64,000 nucleotides of DNA from contig NZ_LT840184.1 in NCBI RefSeq assembly GCF_900177425.1, forward strand, positions 4,449,514 to 4,513,513. The letters run 5' to 3'. Under the pieces are notes generated by a model. The model saw only the letters and a list, made by a program, of their open reading frames with translations. It was not told the DNA's origin and did no database searches. This document shows, piece after piece, positions 1 to 8,709 of this stretch (positions are counted from its first letter, which is position 1; each line of letters begins with the position of its first letter). A program made the position numbers and the translations under genes. Source of the DNA: Paenibacillus uliginis N3/975. Lineage in GTDB: Bacteria > Bacillota > Bacilli > Paenibacillales > Paenibacillaceae.

Positions 1-211
1 CATTTCCCTTTTCGACCGCTTCCTCCATGGGTACAGACTTCGTGGGAACGGACTTCGGTGAATCCGGCTCCTGCATCCCAAGCACCTCTTCGATCTCAGC
101 ATTCAGCGGTTTCCATCCTTGTATTCCACCCTGATTGCCTCCGGCAAACAGGATAAGTCCACAGCCTATCAAAACCGTCGTAACACTCAATCCTAACGGT
201 AATCGTCTCAT
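1..211 (-). CDS. comEA: ComEA-like competence protein, N-terminal part (partial)
   Basis: The reading frame is open from an ATG at 211 down to the window edge, giving 70 residues. It starts MRRLPLGLS, followed by one hydrophobic segment (about residues 5-25) that looks like a membrane anchor, then a polar linker rich in Pro, Ser, Lys and Glu. A good Shine-Dalgarno (GGAGTG) lies 8 bases upstream of the ATG. The helix-hairpin-helix DNA-binding domain expected of ComEA would lie beyond the window edge and is not seen. The identification rests on the membrane anchor plus the position divergent from comER, the arrangement known in Bacillus. ComEA binds incoming DNA at the cell surface during transformation. 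Confidence 0.6.
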   Translation of the reverse strand, partial: MRRLPLGLSVTTVLIGCGLILFAGGNQGGIQGWKPLNAEIEEVLGMQEPDSPKSVPTKSVPMEEAVEKGN

Positions 212-387
212 AAAAATCACTCCGATCCCGAACGGAATACCCGTCCGATGAATATAAACGAACATTACAGCGCTCTCATTCTGTAATCCTCCCCAAAACG
301 GTCATCAATTGACGGCTAAGCCGCATACATTAACGATATGAACACGGCATCCTATTGCCGTAAAGCGCGAAAGGAGGGAACGTACAC

Positions 388-1230
388 ATGAAGGTCGGTT
401 TTATCGGTACGGGAAGTATGGGCAGTCTTTTGATCGACTCCTTCATACGAGCGGGTGCTCTACAGCCTGAGCAAATCCGGATCAGCAACCGCACGCTGAA
501 CAAAGCACTTGAGCTGTCAGACCGTCACCCTGGCCTGATCGTATGTAGAAGTAATACGGAAGCTGCGTCAAAGAGCGATCTGTTTTTTCTGTGCGTTAAG
601 CCCGGTGAGTTCAAAACTGTCATCGACGAGATCCAAGAGCAAGTCCACATCTCTCAAATCGCTGTATCTATTACGAGTCCCGTCCAGCTGTCTCATCTGG
701 AATCTGCGCTTCCCTGCAAGGTGGCGAAAATTATACCGAGCATCACCAACCAAGCTGGAAGCGGCGCATCCTTATGTATTTATGGATCACGCATAAAAGA
801 AGAAGACAGGCTGCTTTTGGAAAGCCTCCTGTCTTCGATTAGCAGGCCCACCCCGGTTCTGGAATCACACACACGGATTACATCCGATTTTTCCAGCTGC
901 GGGCCTGCTTTTTTGAGTTTTTTTGTGGAAAAATGGATTGATGCCGCCGTCGAAATGACCGGAGCCGACCGTCCTACGCTCAATGCACTTGCCGGAGAAA
1001 TGCTACTCGGAACCGGCAAATTGCTTACGGAGGAAGGTTTCTCTCCTGAACAGCTTCAAGAGAGAGTGGCTGTTCCCGGAGGCATTACCGCTCAAGCGCT
1101 GTCCCTTCTCGGAAACAGGTTGGACGGTCTGTTCCACCAATTGATCAACACCACACATGAAAAATATGAGGAGGATCTGGCGAAACTGGACATTGCCTTC
1201 GGAAAGACGGTTAACCGGCCACGATATTGA
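388..1230 (+). CDS. comER: ComER, pyrroline-5-carboxylate reductase-like protein
   Basis: A 280-residue protein of the pyrroline-5-carboxylate reductase (ProC) superfamily. The N-terminus has a Rossmann fold nucleotide motif GTGSMG at residues 7-12, and the C-terminal half has the helical dimerisation region with the PGG motif near residue 230 (AVPGGITAQAL). Shine-Dalgarno AAAGGAGGG lies 9 bases before the ATG. It sits divergent from comEA, as comER does in Bacillus subtilis, so it is called ComER and not a biosynthetic proline enzyme. Its biochemical role is unknown; ComER has been linked to sporulation and biofilm entry in Bacillus. Its 3' end overlaps the end of the convergent leuS by 20 bases. 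Confidence 0.85.
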   Translation: MKVGFIGTGSMGSLLIDSFIRAGALQPEQIRISNRTLNKALELSDRHPGLIVCRSNTEAASKSDLFFLCVKPGEFKTVIDEIQEQVHISQIAVSITSPVQLSHLESALPCKVAKIIPSITNQAGSGASLCIYGSRIKEEDRLLLESLLSSISRPTPVLESHTRITSDFSSCGPAFLSFFVEKWIDAAVEMTGADRPTLNALAGEMLLGTGKLLTEEGFSPEQLQERVAVPGGITAQALSLLGNRLDGLFHQLINTTHEKYEEDLAKLDIAFGKTVNRPRY

Positions 1231-3652
1231 CCAGTTTACCCGGCACTGCAATCACCTTGCGGATACTCTTTCCTTCCAGCGCCTGCTTGACATTTGGAAG
1301 GGAGAGGCTATATTCTTTCATCGCTTCTTGGTCCATATCTTTAGAGATTTTAGCCCGGTCTACGATTTTACCACTTACTTGGATAACGATTTCGATTTCT
1401 GCATCCACAGTCCAAGCTTCATCAAATTCCGGCCATGGCACATAAGTCACGCTATCACTGTTACCCAAACGGCTCCAAAGCTCTTCGGCCAAGTGTGGTG
1501 CGAGAGGAGACAGCATTTGCACGAAGTTCTCCATCGCTTTGCGCGGCAATTCATTAGCCTTGTAGCCTTCGTTAATGAAGATCATCATCTGACTAATGGC
1601 CGTGTTGAAGTGCAGATGTTCCATATCGTCAGTAACCTTCTTGATCGTCTTATGCCAGGTACGTTTGAACTCATCGGTTCCTTCGCCATCTACGATCTTG
1701 GAATTCAGCTCGCCGTTCTCGCCGATAAATAGACGCCAGATGCGGGACAAGAAACGGTGCATTCCTTCCACACCATTCGTATTCCACGGTTTGGTCGCTT
1801 CAAGCGGCCCCATAAACATTTCATAGACACGCAGTGTGTCCGCACCGTATTCATTGACGATATCATCCGGATTGATAACATTGCCGCGCGACTTACTCAT
1901 TTTCTCGTTGTTGTTACCCAGAATCATACCCTGGTTGACGAGCTTTTGGAACGGCTCTTTCGTATCCACAACCCCCAGGTCGTACAATACCTTATGCCAG
2001 AAACGGGCATACAACAAGTGGAGTACCGCGTGTTCAACACCGCCGATATACAGGTCAACCGGCAACCATGCCTTCTGCTTCTCTTTGGAGCACAGTTCAT
2101 CATGGTTATCAGGATCAATGTAACGCAGATAATACCAGCAGCTTCCAGCCCATTGCGGCATCGTATTGGTCTCGCGGCGGGCTTTCATGCCCGTCTCAGG
2201 ATCAATCGTTTCGACCCATTCCGTCACATTTGCAAGCGGAGATTCTCCCGTGCCTGATGGTTTGATCTGATCCACATCCGGCAGCAGCAGTGGAAGCTGA
2301 TCCTCCGGTACGGTCTTCATAGTACCGTCCTCCAGGTGAAGAATAGGAATCGGCTCACCCCAGTAACGCTGACGGCTGAACAACCAATCTCGCAGACGGT
2401 AGGTTACCTTTTTCTCACCTTTGCCGTTCTTCTCCAACCACTCGTTCATAGCTTGGATAGCTGCTTCATTATCCAATCCGTTCAGGAAATCAGAATTGAC
2501 GTGTTCTCCGCTACCGGCGTACGCCTCTTCCTCCACATTTCCTCCCTTAACGACTTCAATAATGTCCAGACCGAACTGCTTCGCAAATTCCCAGTCCCGG
2601 CTATCATGGCCCGGAACGGCCATAATAGCACCCGTGCCGTAACCTGCAAGCACATAATCTGCAATCCAAATCGGTACTTGAGCTCCGTTTACCGGATTCA
2701 CTGCATAAGCTCCAGTAAACACCCCGCTCTTGTCTTTTGCCAGATCCGTACGCTCCAGATCGCTCTTACGTGCTGCCTGCTCCTGATAAGCTTTTACAGC
2801 ATCCTTCTGTTCTTCCGTAGTAATTCGTTCCACCAGTTCATGCTCCGGTGCCAGCACACAGTAGCTTGCACCGAACAGCGTATCCGGACGAGTCGTAAAT
2901 ACGGTCAGATGCTGATCGTGGCCAGCGATGTCGAAGCGGACTTCTGCACCGGTCGATTTCCCGATCCAGTTACGCTGCATATCTTTAATGCTTTCGGTCC
3001 AATCCAGCTCCTCCAAATCCTCCAGCAATCTCTCAGCATAATCTGTAATCTTCAAAATCCACTGACGCATCGGTCTGCGGATGACAGGATGATTGCCGCG
3101 CTCGGATTTGCCGTCAATCACTTCTTCATTAGCGAGAACCGTGCCCAGCGCCGGGCACCAGTTTACTGGTATCTCCGCAACATAAGCCAAACCCTTTTTA
3201 TACAATTGGATAAAAATCCATTGTGTCCACTTATAGTACTCAGGATCCGTAGTACTGATCTCACGATCCCAGTCATAGGAGAAACCGAGTGACTTGATCT
3301 GCCGGCGGAAGTTATCGACATTTTGCACTGTAAATTCACGCGGATGTTTACCAGTGTCCATCGCATACTGCTCAGCAGGAAGGCCGAATGCATCCCAGCC
3401 CATCGGATGGAGTACATTGAATCCACGCATCCGTTTGAAACGGGCTACAATATCCGTTGCCGTGTAACCCTCCGGATGTCCTACGTGCAGACCTGCACCT
3501 GACGGATATGGGAACATATCCAGCGCATAAAATTTCGGTTTCGACTGATCTTCATGCGTTTTAAACGTTTTATGTTCATCCCAATACTGCTGCCATTTCG
3601 GCTCGATAGCCTGCGGCTGATAGCCGTGGCCTGTTTGTTGATTTTCACTCAT
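1211..3652 (-). CDS. leuS: Leucyl-tRNA synthetase
   Basis: A class I aminoacyl-tRNA synthetase of 813 residues that charges tRNA-Leu. The HIGH signature is present as HVGH in the stretch PYPSGAGLHVGHPEGY near residue 45. The KMSKS loop is intact (EKMSKSRGN, about residue 585). A large CP1 editing insertion lies between them, with the TTRPDT motif of leucine enzymes. The open frame extends 41 codons further upstream, but that part covers the T-box terminator. The ATG at 3652 has a strong Shine-Dalgarno (GGAGGAG, 8 bases away) and gives the expected MSENQ start. Expression is controlled by the T-box leader just upstream. Confidence 0.97.
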   Translation of the reverse strand: MSENQQTGHGYQPQAIEPKWQQYWDEHKTFKTHEDQSKPKFYALDMFPYPSGAGLHVGHPEGYTATDIVARFKRMRGFNVLHPMGWDAFGLPAEQYAMDTGKHPREFTVQNVDNFRRQIKSLGFSYDWDREISTTDPEYYKWTQWIFIQLYKKGLAYVAEIPVNWCPALGTVLANEEVIDGKSERGNHPVIRRPMRQWILKITDYAERLLEDLEELDWTESIKDMQRNWIGKSTGAEVRFDIAGHDQHLTVFTTRPDTLFGASYCVLAPEHELVERITTEEQKDAVKAYQEQAARKSDLERTDLAKDKSGVFTGAYAVNPVNGAQVPIWIADYVLAGYGTGAIMAVPGHDSRDWEFAKQFGLDIIEVVKGGNVEEEAYAGSGEHVNSDFLNGLDNEAAIQAMNEWLEKNGKGEKKVTYRLRDWLFSRQRYWGEPIPILHLEDGTMKTVPEDQLPLLLPDVDQIKPSGTGESPLANVTEWVETIDPETGMKARRETNTMPQWAGSCWYYLRYIDPDNHDELCSKEKQKAWLPVDLYIGGVEHAVLHLLYARFWHKVLYDLGVVDTKEPFQKLVNQGMILGNNNEKMSKSRGNVINPDDIVNEYGADTLRVYEMFMGPLEATKPWNTNGVEGMHRFLSRIWRLFIGENGELNSKIVDGEGTDEFKRTWHKTIKKVTDDMEHLHFNTAISQMMIFINEGYKANELPRKAMENFVQMLSPLAPHLAEELWSRLGNSDSVTYVPWPEFDEAWTVDAEIEIVIQVSGKIVDRAKISKDMDQEAMKEYSLSLPNVKQALEGKSIRKVIAVPGKLVNIVAG

Positions 3653-3710
3653 ACTTTCCAGCTCCTCCTTCGCAGTCAGGCACGCGGTGTATGACCGTGC
3701 GCCTCCAAAC

Positions 3711-3757
3711 AAAAAAACCTCATCATCCATAGCGTACGACGCTAGGGACGAGAGGTT
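3711..3757 (-). terminator. T-box regulated terminator of the leuS leader
   Basis: On the minus strand a strong hairpin with the inner stem TAGCGT-CGT-ACGCTA and outer stem CCTC...GAGG is followed by a run of seven T. It overlaps the T-box sequence, as needed for a mutually exclusive antiterminator. It lies 59 bases upstream of the leuS start. Confidence 0.9.
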
Positions 3758-3990
3758 TGATTCCCGTGGTACCACCCTAGTTAGCCAAAGGCATTCTTTG
3801 CCTTCAACTCACTTTGCACCTCTATCGCAGGTGAGACGACGATGACTCATCGGCCTGACATTAACGCTTACCGTGTAAGCTGTCTAAACCGGGTTAACAT
3901 CGTTACTCCGAGGTGAGTTCATTTCCTTCGTCAACCGGCTTGCACCAACCGCCGGCTCTCTATGTGATCGGGTTAGAAACTACTGATCCT
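3711..3990 (-). promoter_or_regulatory. T-box riboswitch leader of leuS (Leu CUC specifier)
   Basis: The leader RNA has the features of a T-box. The conserved T-box sequence AGGGTGGTACCACGG reads on the minus strand at about 3779-3765. Upstream of it, GAA-CTC-ACC at 3920-3912 presents CTC (3917-3915), a leucine codon, at the specifier position, and the Stem I elements GGTTGGTGCAAGCCGG and AGTA-like sequence surround it. Uncharged tRNA-Leu would pair with the specifier and with the T-box bulge and so prevent terminator formation. This matches the leuS gene downstream. Confidence 0.93.
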
Positions 3991-4023
3991 CATCATCGTA
4001 TCATATTCGATTTTAATGACGAT

Positions 4024-4052
4024 ATTATATCGAACATCGGCTGTTAAGTCAA
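4024..4052 (-). promoter_or_regulatory. Sigma-A promoter of the leuS T-box transcript
   Basis: The minus strand carries TTGACT, a 17-base spacer, then a perfect TATAAT. Transcription should start near 4016, giving a leader of about 365 bases. The -35 box overlaps the last codons of the upstream AraC-family gene. Confidence 0.85.
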
Positions 4053-4916
4053 TGAAGATAACCTGCTGTTACGGTAATCTTCCGGTGTCAGGCCGACCAT
4101 CTCCTTAAACATGCGGCTGAAATGAGCCAAATGTTTAAACCCCGCAGCGTAACACACTTCGGTTACAGTCAGATTCGGATGAAGCCAGAGCAGCATTTTT
4201 GCCTGATTGATTCTTCGGCTGTATACATATTTAAATACCGTTGTTCCAGTGACTTCTTTAAATAAGGATGATAAATAGTGCTTTGTTAAATGTACCGAAT
4301 GAGCAATTTCTTCGAGACTAAGATCCTTCATATAATTCTGCTCCACGAAGGTGATGACTTGCTGGATATGGCGCTCTTTTTCCGGATAAGATTCTTTATG
4401 ATTCACAGCAGTGCGGCAAAGATCAGCAATAAAACACATCATGTCAATCAGTCTCAGCATTCTTCGTTCTTGCGGAGCGCCTGTAGATGTCAAACGTTCC
4501 AGCTCTATCATAATGCCTTCGAATTCAGCTCTCTCTGGTCCCTCAAGCGTAATCCGGTAGTTGCTCAGCTCTTCAAACGGGCTTAATAAGGCAGAAAATG
4601 CGGCGGGTTGAAGCCACCGGCCCACAAATCCGGGATCAAAATGAACAATACTCCGGACATACCTGGCATCAGGTTCCACATGAGGACAATGCAGTGTCAA
4701 ACCATTCATTAAGAGAAGATCACCTGGCTTCAGAACATAAATCTTATCCCCGATCAAGTATGTACATTTTCCCTCGTGAAAATAAAATATTTCATAGAAT
4801 GGATGTGAATGAAATTCACCGCTAGCCATCGGTTTATCGTTGCGATAATGAAAATCGAACGGTTGGTGGAGCTGGAGTTGCCCATTCAATTCATTCATAA
4901 AGGACACCGGTTTCAT
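4044..4916 (-). CDS. AraC-family transcriptional regulator with cupin sensor domain
   Basis: A 290-residue regulator. Residues about 15-155 form a cupin-type ligand-binding domain (HSHPFYEIFYFHEGKC, then the second cupin strand KPGDLLLMNG). Residues about 185-285 hold two helix-turn-helix units typical of AraC proteins (LSLEEIAHSVHLTKHYLSSLFKEVTG and TVTEVCYAAGFKHLAHFSRMFKE). It is the last gene of a minus-strand group after a TIM-barrel isomerase and two Gfo/Idh/MocA dehydrogenases, so it probably responds to the sugar or polyol those enzymes use. The ligand cannot be told from sequence. Shine-Dalgarno AAGGGG precedes the ATG. Confidence 0.88.
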   Translation of the reverse strand: MKPVSFMNELNGQLQLHQPFDFHYRNDKPMASGEFHSHPFYEIFYFHEGKCTYLIGDKIYVLKPGDLLLMNGLTLHCPHVEPDARYVRSIVHFDPGFVGRWLQPAAFSALLSPFEELSNYRITLEGPERAEFEGIMIELERLTSTGAPQERRMLRLIDMMCFIADLCRTAVNHKESYPEKERHIQQVITFVEQNYMKDLSLEEIAHSVHLTKHYLSSLFKEVTGTTVFKYVYSRRINQAKMLLWLHPNLTVTEVCYAAGFKHLAHFSRMFKEMVGLTPEDYRNSRLSSLT

Positions 4917-4966
4917 AGAGTCTGCCCCTTCTGATCCTAGGTATTCCTTTATTATAACGGATACAA

Positions 4967-6040
4967 TTACTGAATACGAACGGCTTCATTCTGTGCAACA
5001 ATACATAATTCCCCCGCTTTAAAAGCATGCTCCTGCGTCATGGCCCGTTCCGTCCGTTCCAGGCAGTCAACAATCAACTCCCCGAAGAACGGATATCCCA
5101 CCTTTCCCTTGAGTTCCATATGATATTCCCCTTCATGGTTGACCAAGTAAAGATGATCTCCCTGCGAATCCCTTGCCACATCGATATACTTGCGCATCTC
5201 GATATATCCGTCCGTTCCAAGAATAAATGTTCTTCCATCCCCCCAAGTGCCAAGACCGTCCGGCGTAAACCAGTCCACGCGAAAATAATGACTTGCCCCG
5301 TTGTCACCAATTAACGTTGCATCTCCGAAATCCTCAAGTTCCGGATACAACGGATTGTTGTAATTGGCCACTTTGCTGCTCATCACCTTGGCATCTTTAC
5401 ATCCTGCATAAAACAAAAACTGCTCAATTTGATGAGAGCCGATATCGCACAAAATGCCCCCGTATTGTTCATGACGGAAAAACCAGTCAGGACGAGATGG
5501 GGCGTTGAGACGGTGGGGTCCAGTGCCCATCACCTGTATAACACGGCCGATAGCGCCATCCTGTATTAACTTTCCGGCGTGAATAGCACTCTCGACATGA
5601 AGTCGTTCACTATAATACACCATATATTTTCGGCCCGTTTCCTCTGCTTTTGCCCTTGCTGCCGCGACCTGATCCAGCGTCGTAAATGGTGTTTTGTCCG
5701 TAAAATAATCTTTGCCATGGGACATAACCTCCAGTCCCAGACTGCAACGTTCAGACGGAATAGCAGCCGCGGCGACAAGCTGAACCTCCGAATCTTCCAG
5801 AATCTGAGCTTCTGAAAAAGCTACACGTACCTGAGGATATCTTTGGCAAAACAACTTCACTTTCTGCGGATCGGGATCATATACCCATTTTAGTGTTGCC
5901 CCCGCCTCCACCAATCCATTGCACATTCCGTATATATGACCGTGTTCCAGAGACATCGCTGCAATGACGAATTCTCCCGGCTCGACGACCGGCTTAGATT
6001 TACCGGCAGGGGCGTAAAGCATACCGTTGTTACGATTCAT
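4967..6040 (-). CDS. Gfo/Idh/MocA family oxidoreductase
   Basis: A 357-residue NAD(P)-dependent dehydrogenase of the glucose-fructose/inositol dehydrogenase family. The N-terminal half is a Rossmann fold. In the place of the usual EKP catalytic-loop motif it has DKTPF (about residue 115), a milder variant seen in several family members. The C-terminal half is the substrate-binding alpha/beta domain. The N-terminal extension (about 20 residues before the Rossmann strand) lacks the standard GxGxxG, so the cofactor loop is atypical: SLEHGHIYGMCNGL. It lies 67 bases downstream of a second family member and is likely part of the same sugar or polyol oxidation route. Substrate unknown. Confidence 0.85.
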   Translation of the reverse strand: MNRNNGMLYAPAGKSKPVVEPGEFVIAAMSLEHGHIYGMCNGLVEAGATLKWVYDPDPQKVKLFCQRYPQVRVAFSEAQILEDSEVQLVAAAAIPSERCSLGLEVMSHGKDYFTDKTPFTTLDQVAAARAKAEETGRKYMVYYSERLHVESAIHAGKLIQDGAIGRVIQVMGTGPHRLNAPSRPDWFFRHEQYGGILCDIGSHQIEQFLFYAGCKDAKVMSSKVANYNNPLYPELEDFGDATLIGDNGASHYFRVDWFTPDGLGTWGDGRTFILGTDGYIEMRKYIDVARDSQGDHLYLVNHEGEYHMELKGKVGYPFFGELIVDCLERTERAMTQEHAFKAGELCIVAQNEAVRIQ

Positions 6041-6107
6041 TTGATCATCCTTCTCGAATTCGATAACTGCCCAAGGCTGTTAGTGATCATCATTCATCAT
6101 AGTGTCT

Positions 6108-7271
6108 TTAACCGAAGGTGGTTGACATATCTACTGGTCCTGTTTCTTTCACCGTCTTCTGATAGGTCGAATTTTTAATGCGCTCCTGCAGGAGCTCGTA
6201 ATACAAATCTTCATCCATAGGGATATCCACCCAATCATCGGTCCAGCTAGACAAATGCATCGCATTGGATAAAGTCAGACCTTTAATGCCTTCCTCACCC
6301 GGTGCAATAAGCGGAGTACCATTTAATATGGCATCCGTGAAATTTTGTATAATACCGCTGTGCTGAGGATTGTCTCCGTAGACTGGAATCTCGCACTTCC
6401 AGCATTCCGGCTCCCCGAAGCCACCGGTATACTCACGGTTGAACTCCGTTTCGGACACCCGCAGCCGCCAAAACGTTATCTTATCATCTTCTATAACGAT
6501 TTTGCCCCGATCTCCTGTAACCTCAAAGCGATTCGTTCCCGGTGCTTCGCCCGTCGTCGTAATAAACACACCTGTCGCACCGTTTTCATATTCCACATAA
6601 GCCGTCACATCATCTTCTACTTCGATATTTCTATATTTGCCGAAGGAACAGAAAGCTCTCATCCGGACAGGCATCATTCCGGTAATCCACTGCCATAAAT
6701 CCAATTGATGCGGACACTGGTTAATGAGAACCCCGCCGCCTTCACCTGCCCATGTCGCGCGCCAGCCGCCCGAATCATAGTAGCTTTGCGAACGGTACCA
6801 GTGGGTAACAATCCAGTTCGTACGGCGGATTTCCCCAAGCTCCCCAGAAGCAATCAGCTCGCGAAGCTTTTGGTAAAGCGGATTGCAGCGCTGATTGTAC
6901 ATAATCGAGAATACTTTGCCGCTCCCGGCCACAACTTTATTCATCTCCCGCACCTGCTTTGTATGAACGCCGGCAGGCTTCTCAATCAGTACATGTAGGC
7001 CCTGCTCAAAAGCAAATATAGCTTCCGACGGGTGATCATAATGGGGCGTCGCAATGATGACAGCATCGATTTCACCAGATGACAGCATCGCCTCGGCGTC
7101 GTCCCATATTTTTACTGTATCCGGTAATTCGGCTCTAGCCATGTCCTGCTTGCTTGCTTTTACGTCACATACTGCCGTAAGAGACGCTCCACGAATTTTT
7201 CCCGCTGCCAAGGTTCTCACATGACTAAAGCCCATACCCAAACCGATGACGCCAATTCTTACTTCTTCCAT
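6108..7271 (-). CDS. Gfo/Idh/MocA family oxidoreductase
   Basis: A 387-residue dehydrogenase with a clear N-terminal NAD(P)-binding motif (VIGLGMGFSHV, residues 8-18) and the catalytic EKPAG motif near residue 97, which carries the conserved lysine of the family. The C-terminal domain carries the DxxxHxLD-like segment (INQCPHQLDLWQW, about residue 180), where the histidine is the usual catalytic partner. Shine-Dalgarno GGGAGG lies before the ATG at 7271. It sits between a second family member and a TIM-barrel isomerase, a combination common in inositol-like and keto-sugar pathways. Confidence 0.9.
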   Translation of the reverse strand: MEEVRIGVIGLGMGFSHVRTLAAGKIRGASLTAVCDVKASKQDMARAELPDTVKIWDDAEAMLSSGEIDAVIIATPHYDHPSEAIFAFEQGLHVLIEKPAGVHTKQVREMNKVVAGSGKVFSIMYNQRCNPLYQKLRELIASGELGEIRRTNWIVTHWYRSQSYYDSGGWRATWAGEGGGVLINQCPHQLDLWQWITGMMPVRMRAFCSFGKYRNIEVEDDVTAYVEYENGATGVFITTTGEAPGTNRFEVTGDRGKIVIEDDKITFWRLRVSETEFNREYTGGFGEPECWKCEIPVYGDNPQHSGIIQNFTDAILNGTPLIAPGEEGIKGLTLSNAMHLSSWTDDWVDIPMDEDLYYELLQERIKNSTYQKTVKETGPVDMSTTFG

Positions 7272-7540
7272 TGTTGTACCTCCCTTTTGTTAAAAAAGTG
7301 AATTATACTCGTAAAATGTTTATATGTTCTCTGCTATATAAGTTGCATTAAAGATTCTCAGCCTGATCATCACTACGAATGCGGATTATTCTTCCGATCG
7401 CTGTTGCCCCCAGATTTCTTTTATGTATTTATACAATTGTTGAAATACGGGGGCAAAGGCGACCTCTTCGTTTCTCCAAAATAATTCCGCCTTCTCCGTT
7501 GAAGTACTTCCATTTCTTTAGTTCAATCTATATATTATTT

Positions 7541-8392
7541 TTACTTGGTCCATTCTTGCATTTGTTGCACAAAATGTTTCAACATTTCTTTGGAAGGATA
7601 TGTTCCGCTAAAATCTTCAATTCCTAAGTATCCGTCATAACCAACGGATTTCAGATCCGCAATAACCTGAGGCCATGAAACGATGCCATGGGAGAGCGGT
7701 ACCCACTCACCTATCCATTCCGTGTTACGGCCGTTCTCTGACTTCGTCATTCGATAACCGGCATTTTTCACATGAACATGGGCCAAATAAGGACCAAGAA
7801 GCTCTAAGCCCATCCTAAAATTTTCATAACCCTCATGAACCATATTTCCGGGATCATATAAGACACCGACATGTCGAGAATCAAAGTGGCTAACCAGCTT
7901 ATGAGCCAAGCCAGCGCTAGGCGCAATTGTTTTGTGATGGGTTTCTACAAGAGCTTTGATACCGTAGTCCGCAGCCAGTCGCTCCACGGATTCCAGATAA
8001 CGTACGGCTTGCTTATAAAGATCATGGTAGGTCTCGCTTCTATCATAGCCAGGTATACCCGCCCGGATAAAGGAAGCTCCAAGCAGCTTGGCTGCCTTCA
8101 TCACCCGCTCTGTGCCTTCAATATCACCACAAGTCAGATAAGGTACAACGGCTATGCTGCGAAGATTGTACTCCTTGGCTACCTTGTCAAACCTCAACCA
8201 GTCCTCCTCCGTACCTCTTGGATCGATAGAGCAGCGATTGTGGCGCCAAAATGAAGGCCCCTCCTGAAGGACGTCCTCCGGAATTTCCTTAAAGCGCCAT
8301 TCTATTCCTTCAACTCCAGCCTCATGCGCAGCTGCGGCCAACTCCTCCGGATTCAAATCAGGGGTTGCAACTGTAAACACAGACCATTTCAT
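7541..8392 (-). CDS. Sugar phosphate isomerase/epimerase, TIM-barrel (AP endonuclease 2 family)
   Basis: A 283-residue TIM-barrel protein of the xylose-isomerase-like/IolE-like family. Metal ligands expected of the family are visible: Glu in ALVETHHKT, Asp in VGVLYDPGN, His in LAHVHVKN, and Glu in GYLGIEDF. An upstream GTG at 8404 would add four residues, but the Shine-Dalgarno AAGGGTGG is correctly spaced for the ATG at 8392. It is the first gene after the promoter and cre site, so it leads the four-gene group ending with the AraC regulator. Confidence 0.87.
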   Translation of the reverse strand: MKWSVFTVATPDLNPEELAAAAHEAGVEGIEWRFKEIPEDVLQEGPSFWRHNRCSIDPRGTEEDWLRFDKVAKEYNLRSIAVVPYLTCGDIEGTERVMKAAKLLGASFIRAGIPGYDRSETYHDLYKQAVRYLESVERLAADYGIKALVETHHKTIAPSAGLAHKLVSHFDSRHVGVLYDPGNMVHEGYENFRMGLELLGPYLAHVHVKNAGYRMTKSENGRNTEWIGEWVPLSHGIVSWPQVIADLKSVGYDGYLGIEDFSGTYPSKEMLKHFVQQMQEWTK

Positions 8393-8504
8393 CGTCGTTT
8401 CCACCCTTCTTTACTCGAAAGTAGCTTACTGTAAACAGACCTATTTGATTGTAGTTTAGCTATCCGTCACCATCATTCGACTTCACTTCCGGGTTACTAC
8501 AGAC

Positions 8505-8518
8505 TGTAATCGTTTTCA
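8505..8518 (-). promoter_or_regulatory. cre site (CcpA binding), upstream of the isomerase operon
   Basis: The minus strand reads TGAAAACGATTACA, a full match to the Gram-positive consensus TGWAANCGNTNWCA; the other strand also matches. It lies about 10 bases downstream of the -10 box, a position suited to catabolite repression by CcpA. Confidence 0.75.
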
Positions 8519-8528
8519 GTTTGATGCG

Positions 8529-8557
8529 GGTATAGTCTAACACAGGTTTTCAAGCAA
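8529..8557 (-). promoter_or_regulatory. Predicted sigma-A promoter of the isomerase-dehydrogenase-araC operon
   Basis: The minus strand has TTGCTT, a 17-base spacer and TATACC. It faces the isomerase gene, with the cre site just downstream. The rest of the 305-base intergenic region up to 8709 holds the terminator of the next operon and no gene. Confidence 0.55.
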
Positions 8558-8650
8558 ACCTACGGCCTTGATACGGCATCTTAACCACAATCAAATAGAC
8601 CGCCAAAAAAGAGTTTCCCATGCAAGAAGAACACACGACTTCCCCAAAGC

Positions 8651-8695
8651 AAAAAGGACTGTTCCTTCGTAGAATATCTACGCTGAAACAGTCCT
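8651..8695 (-). terminator. Terminator of the yqe/nadD operon
   Basis: On the minus strand the inverted repeat AGGACTGTTT...AACAGTCCT with an inner CGTAG/CTACG stem ends in a run of T. It follows the methyltransferase stop codon by 14 bases. Confidence 0.88.
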
Positions 8696-8709
8696 GAGTC
8701 TGTAATTTA

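Noticed and set aside
2336..3292. A 318-codon open frame opposite leuS
   Set aside because: It lies wholly inside leuS on the other strand, has no ribosome site and its sequence is a shadow of the conserved synthetase.
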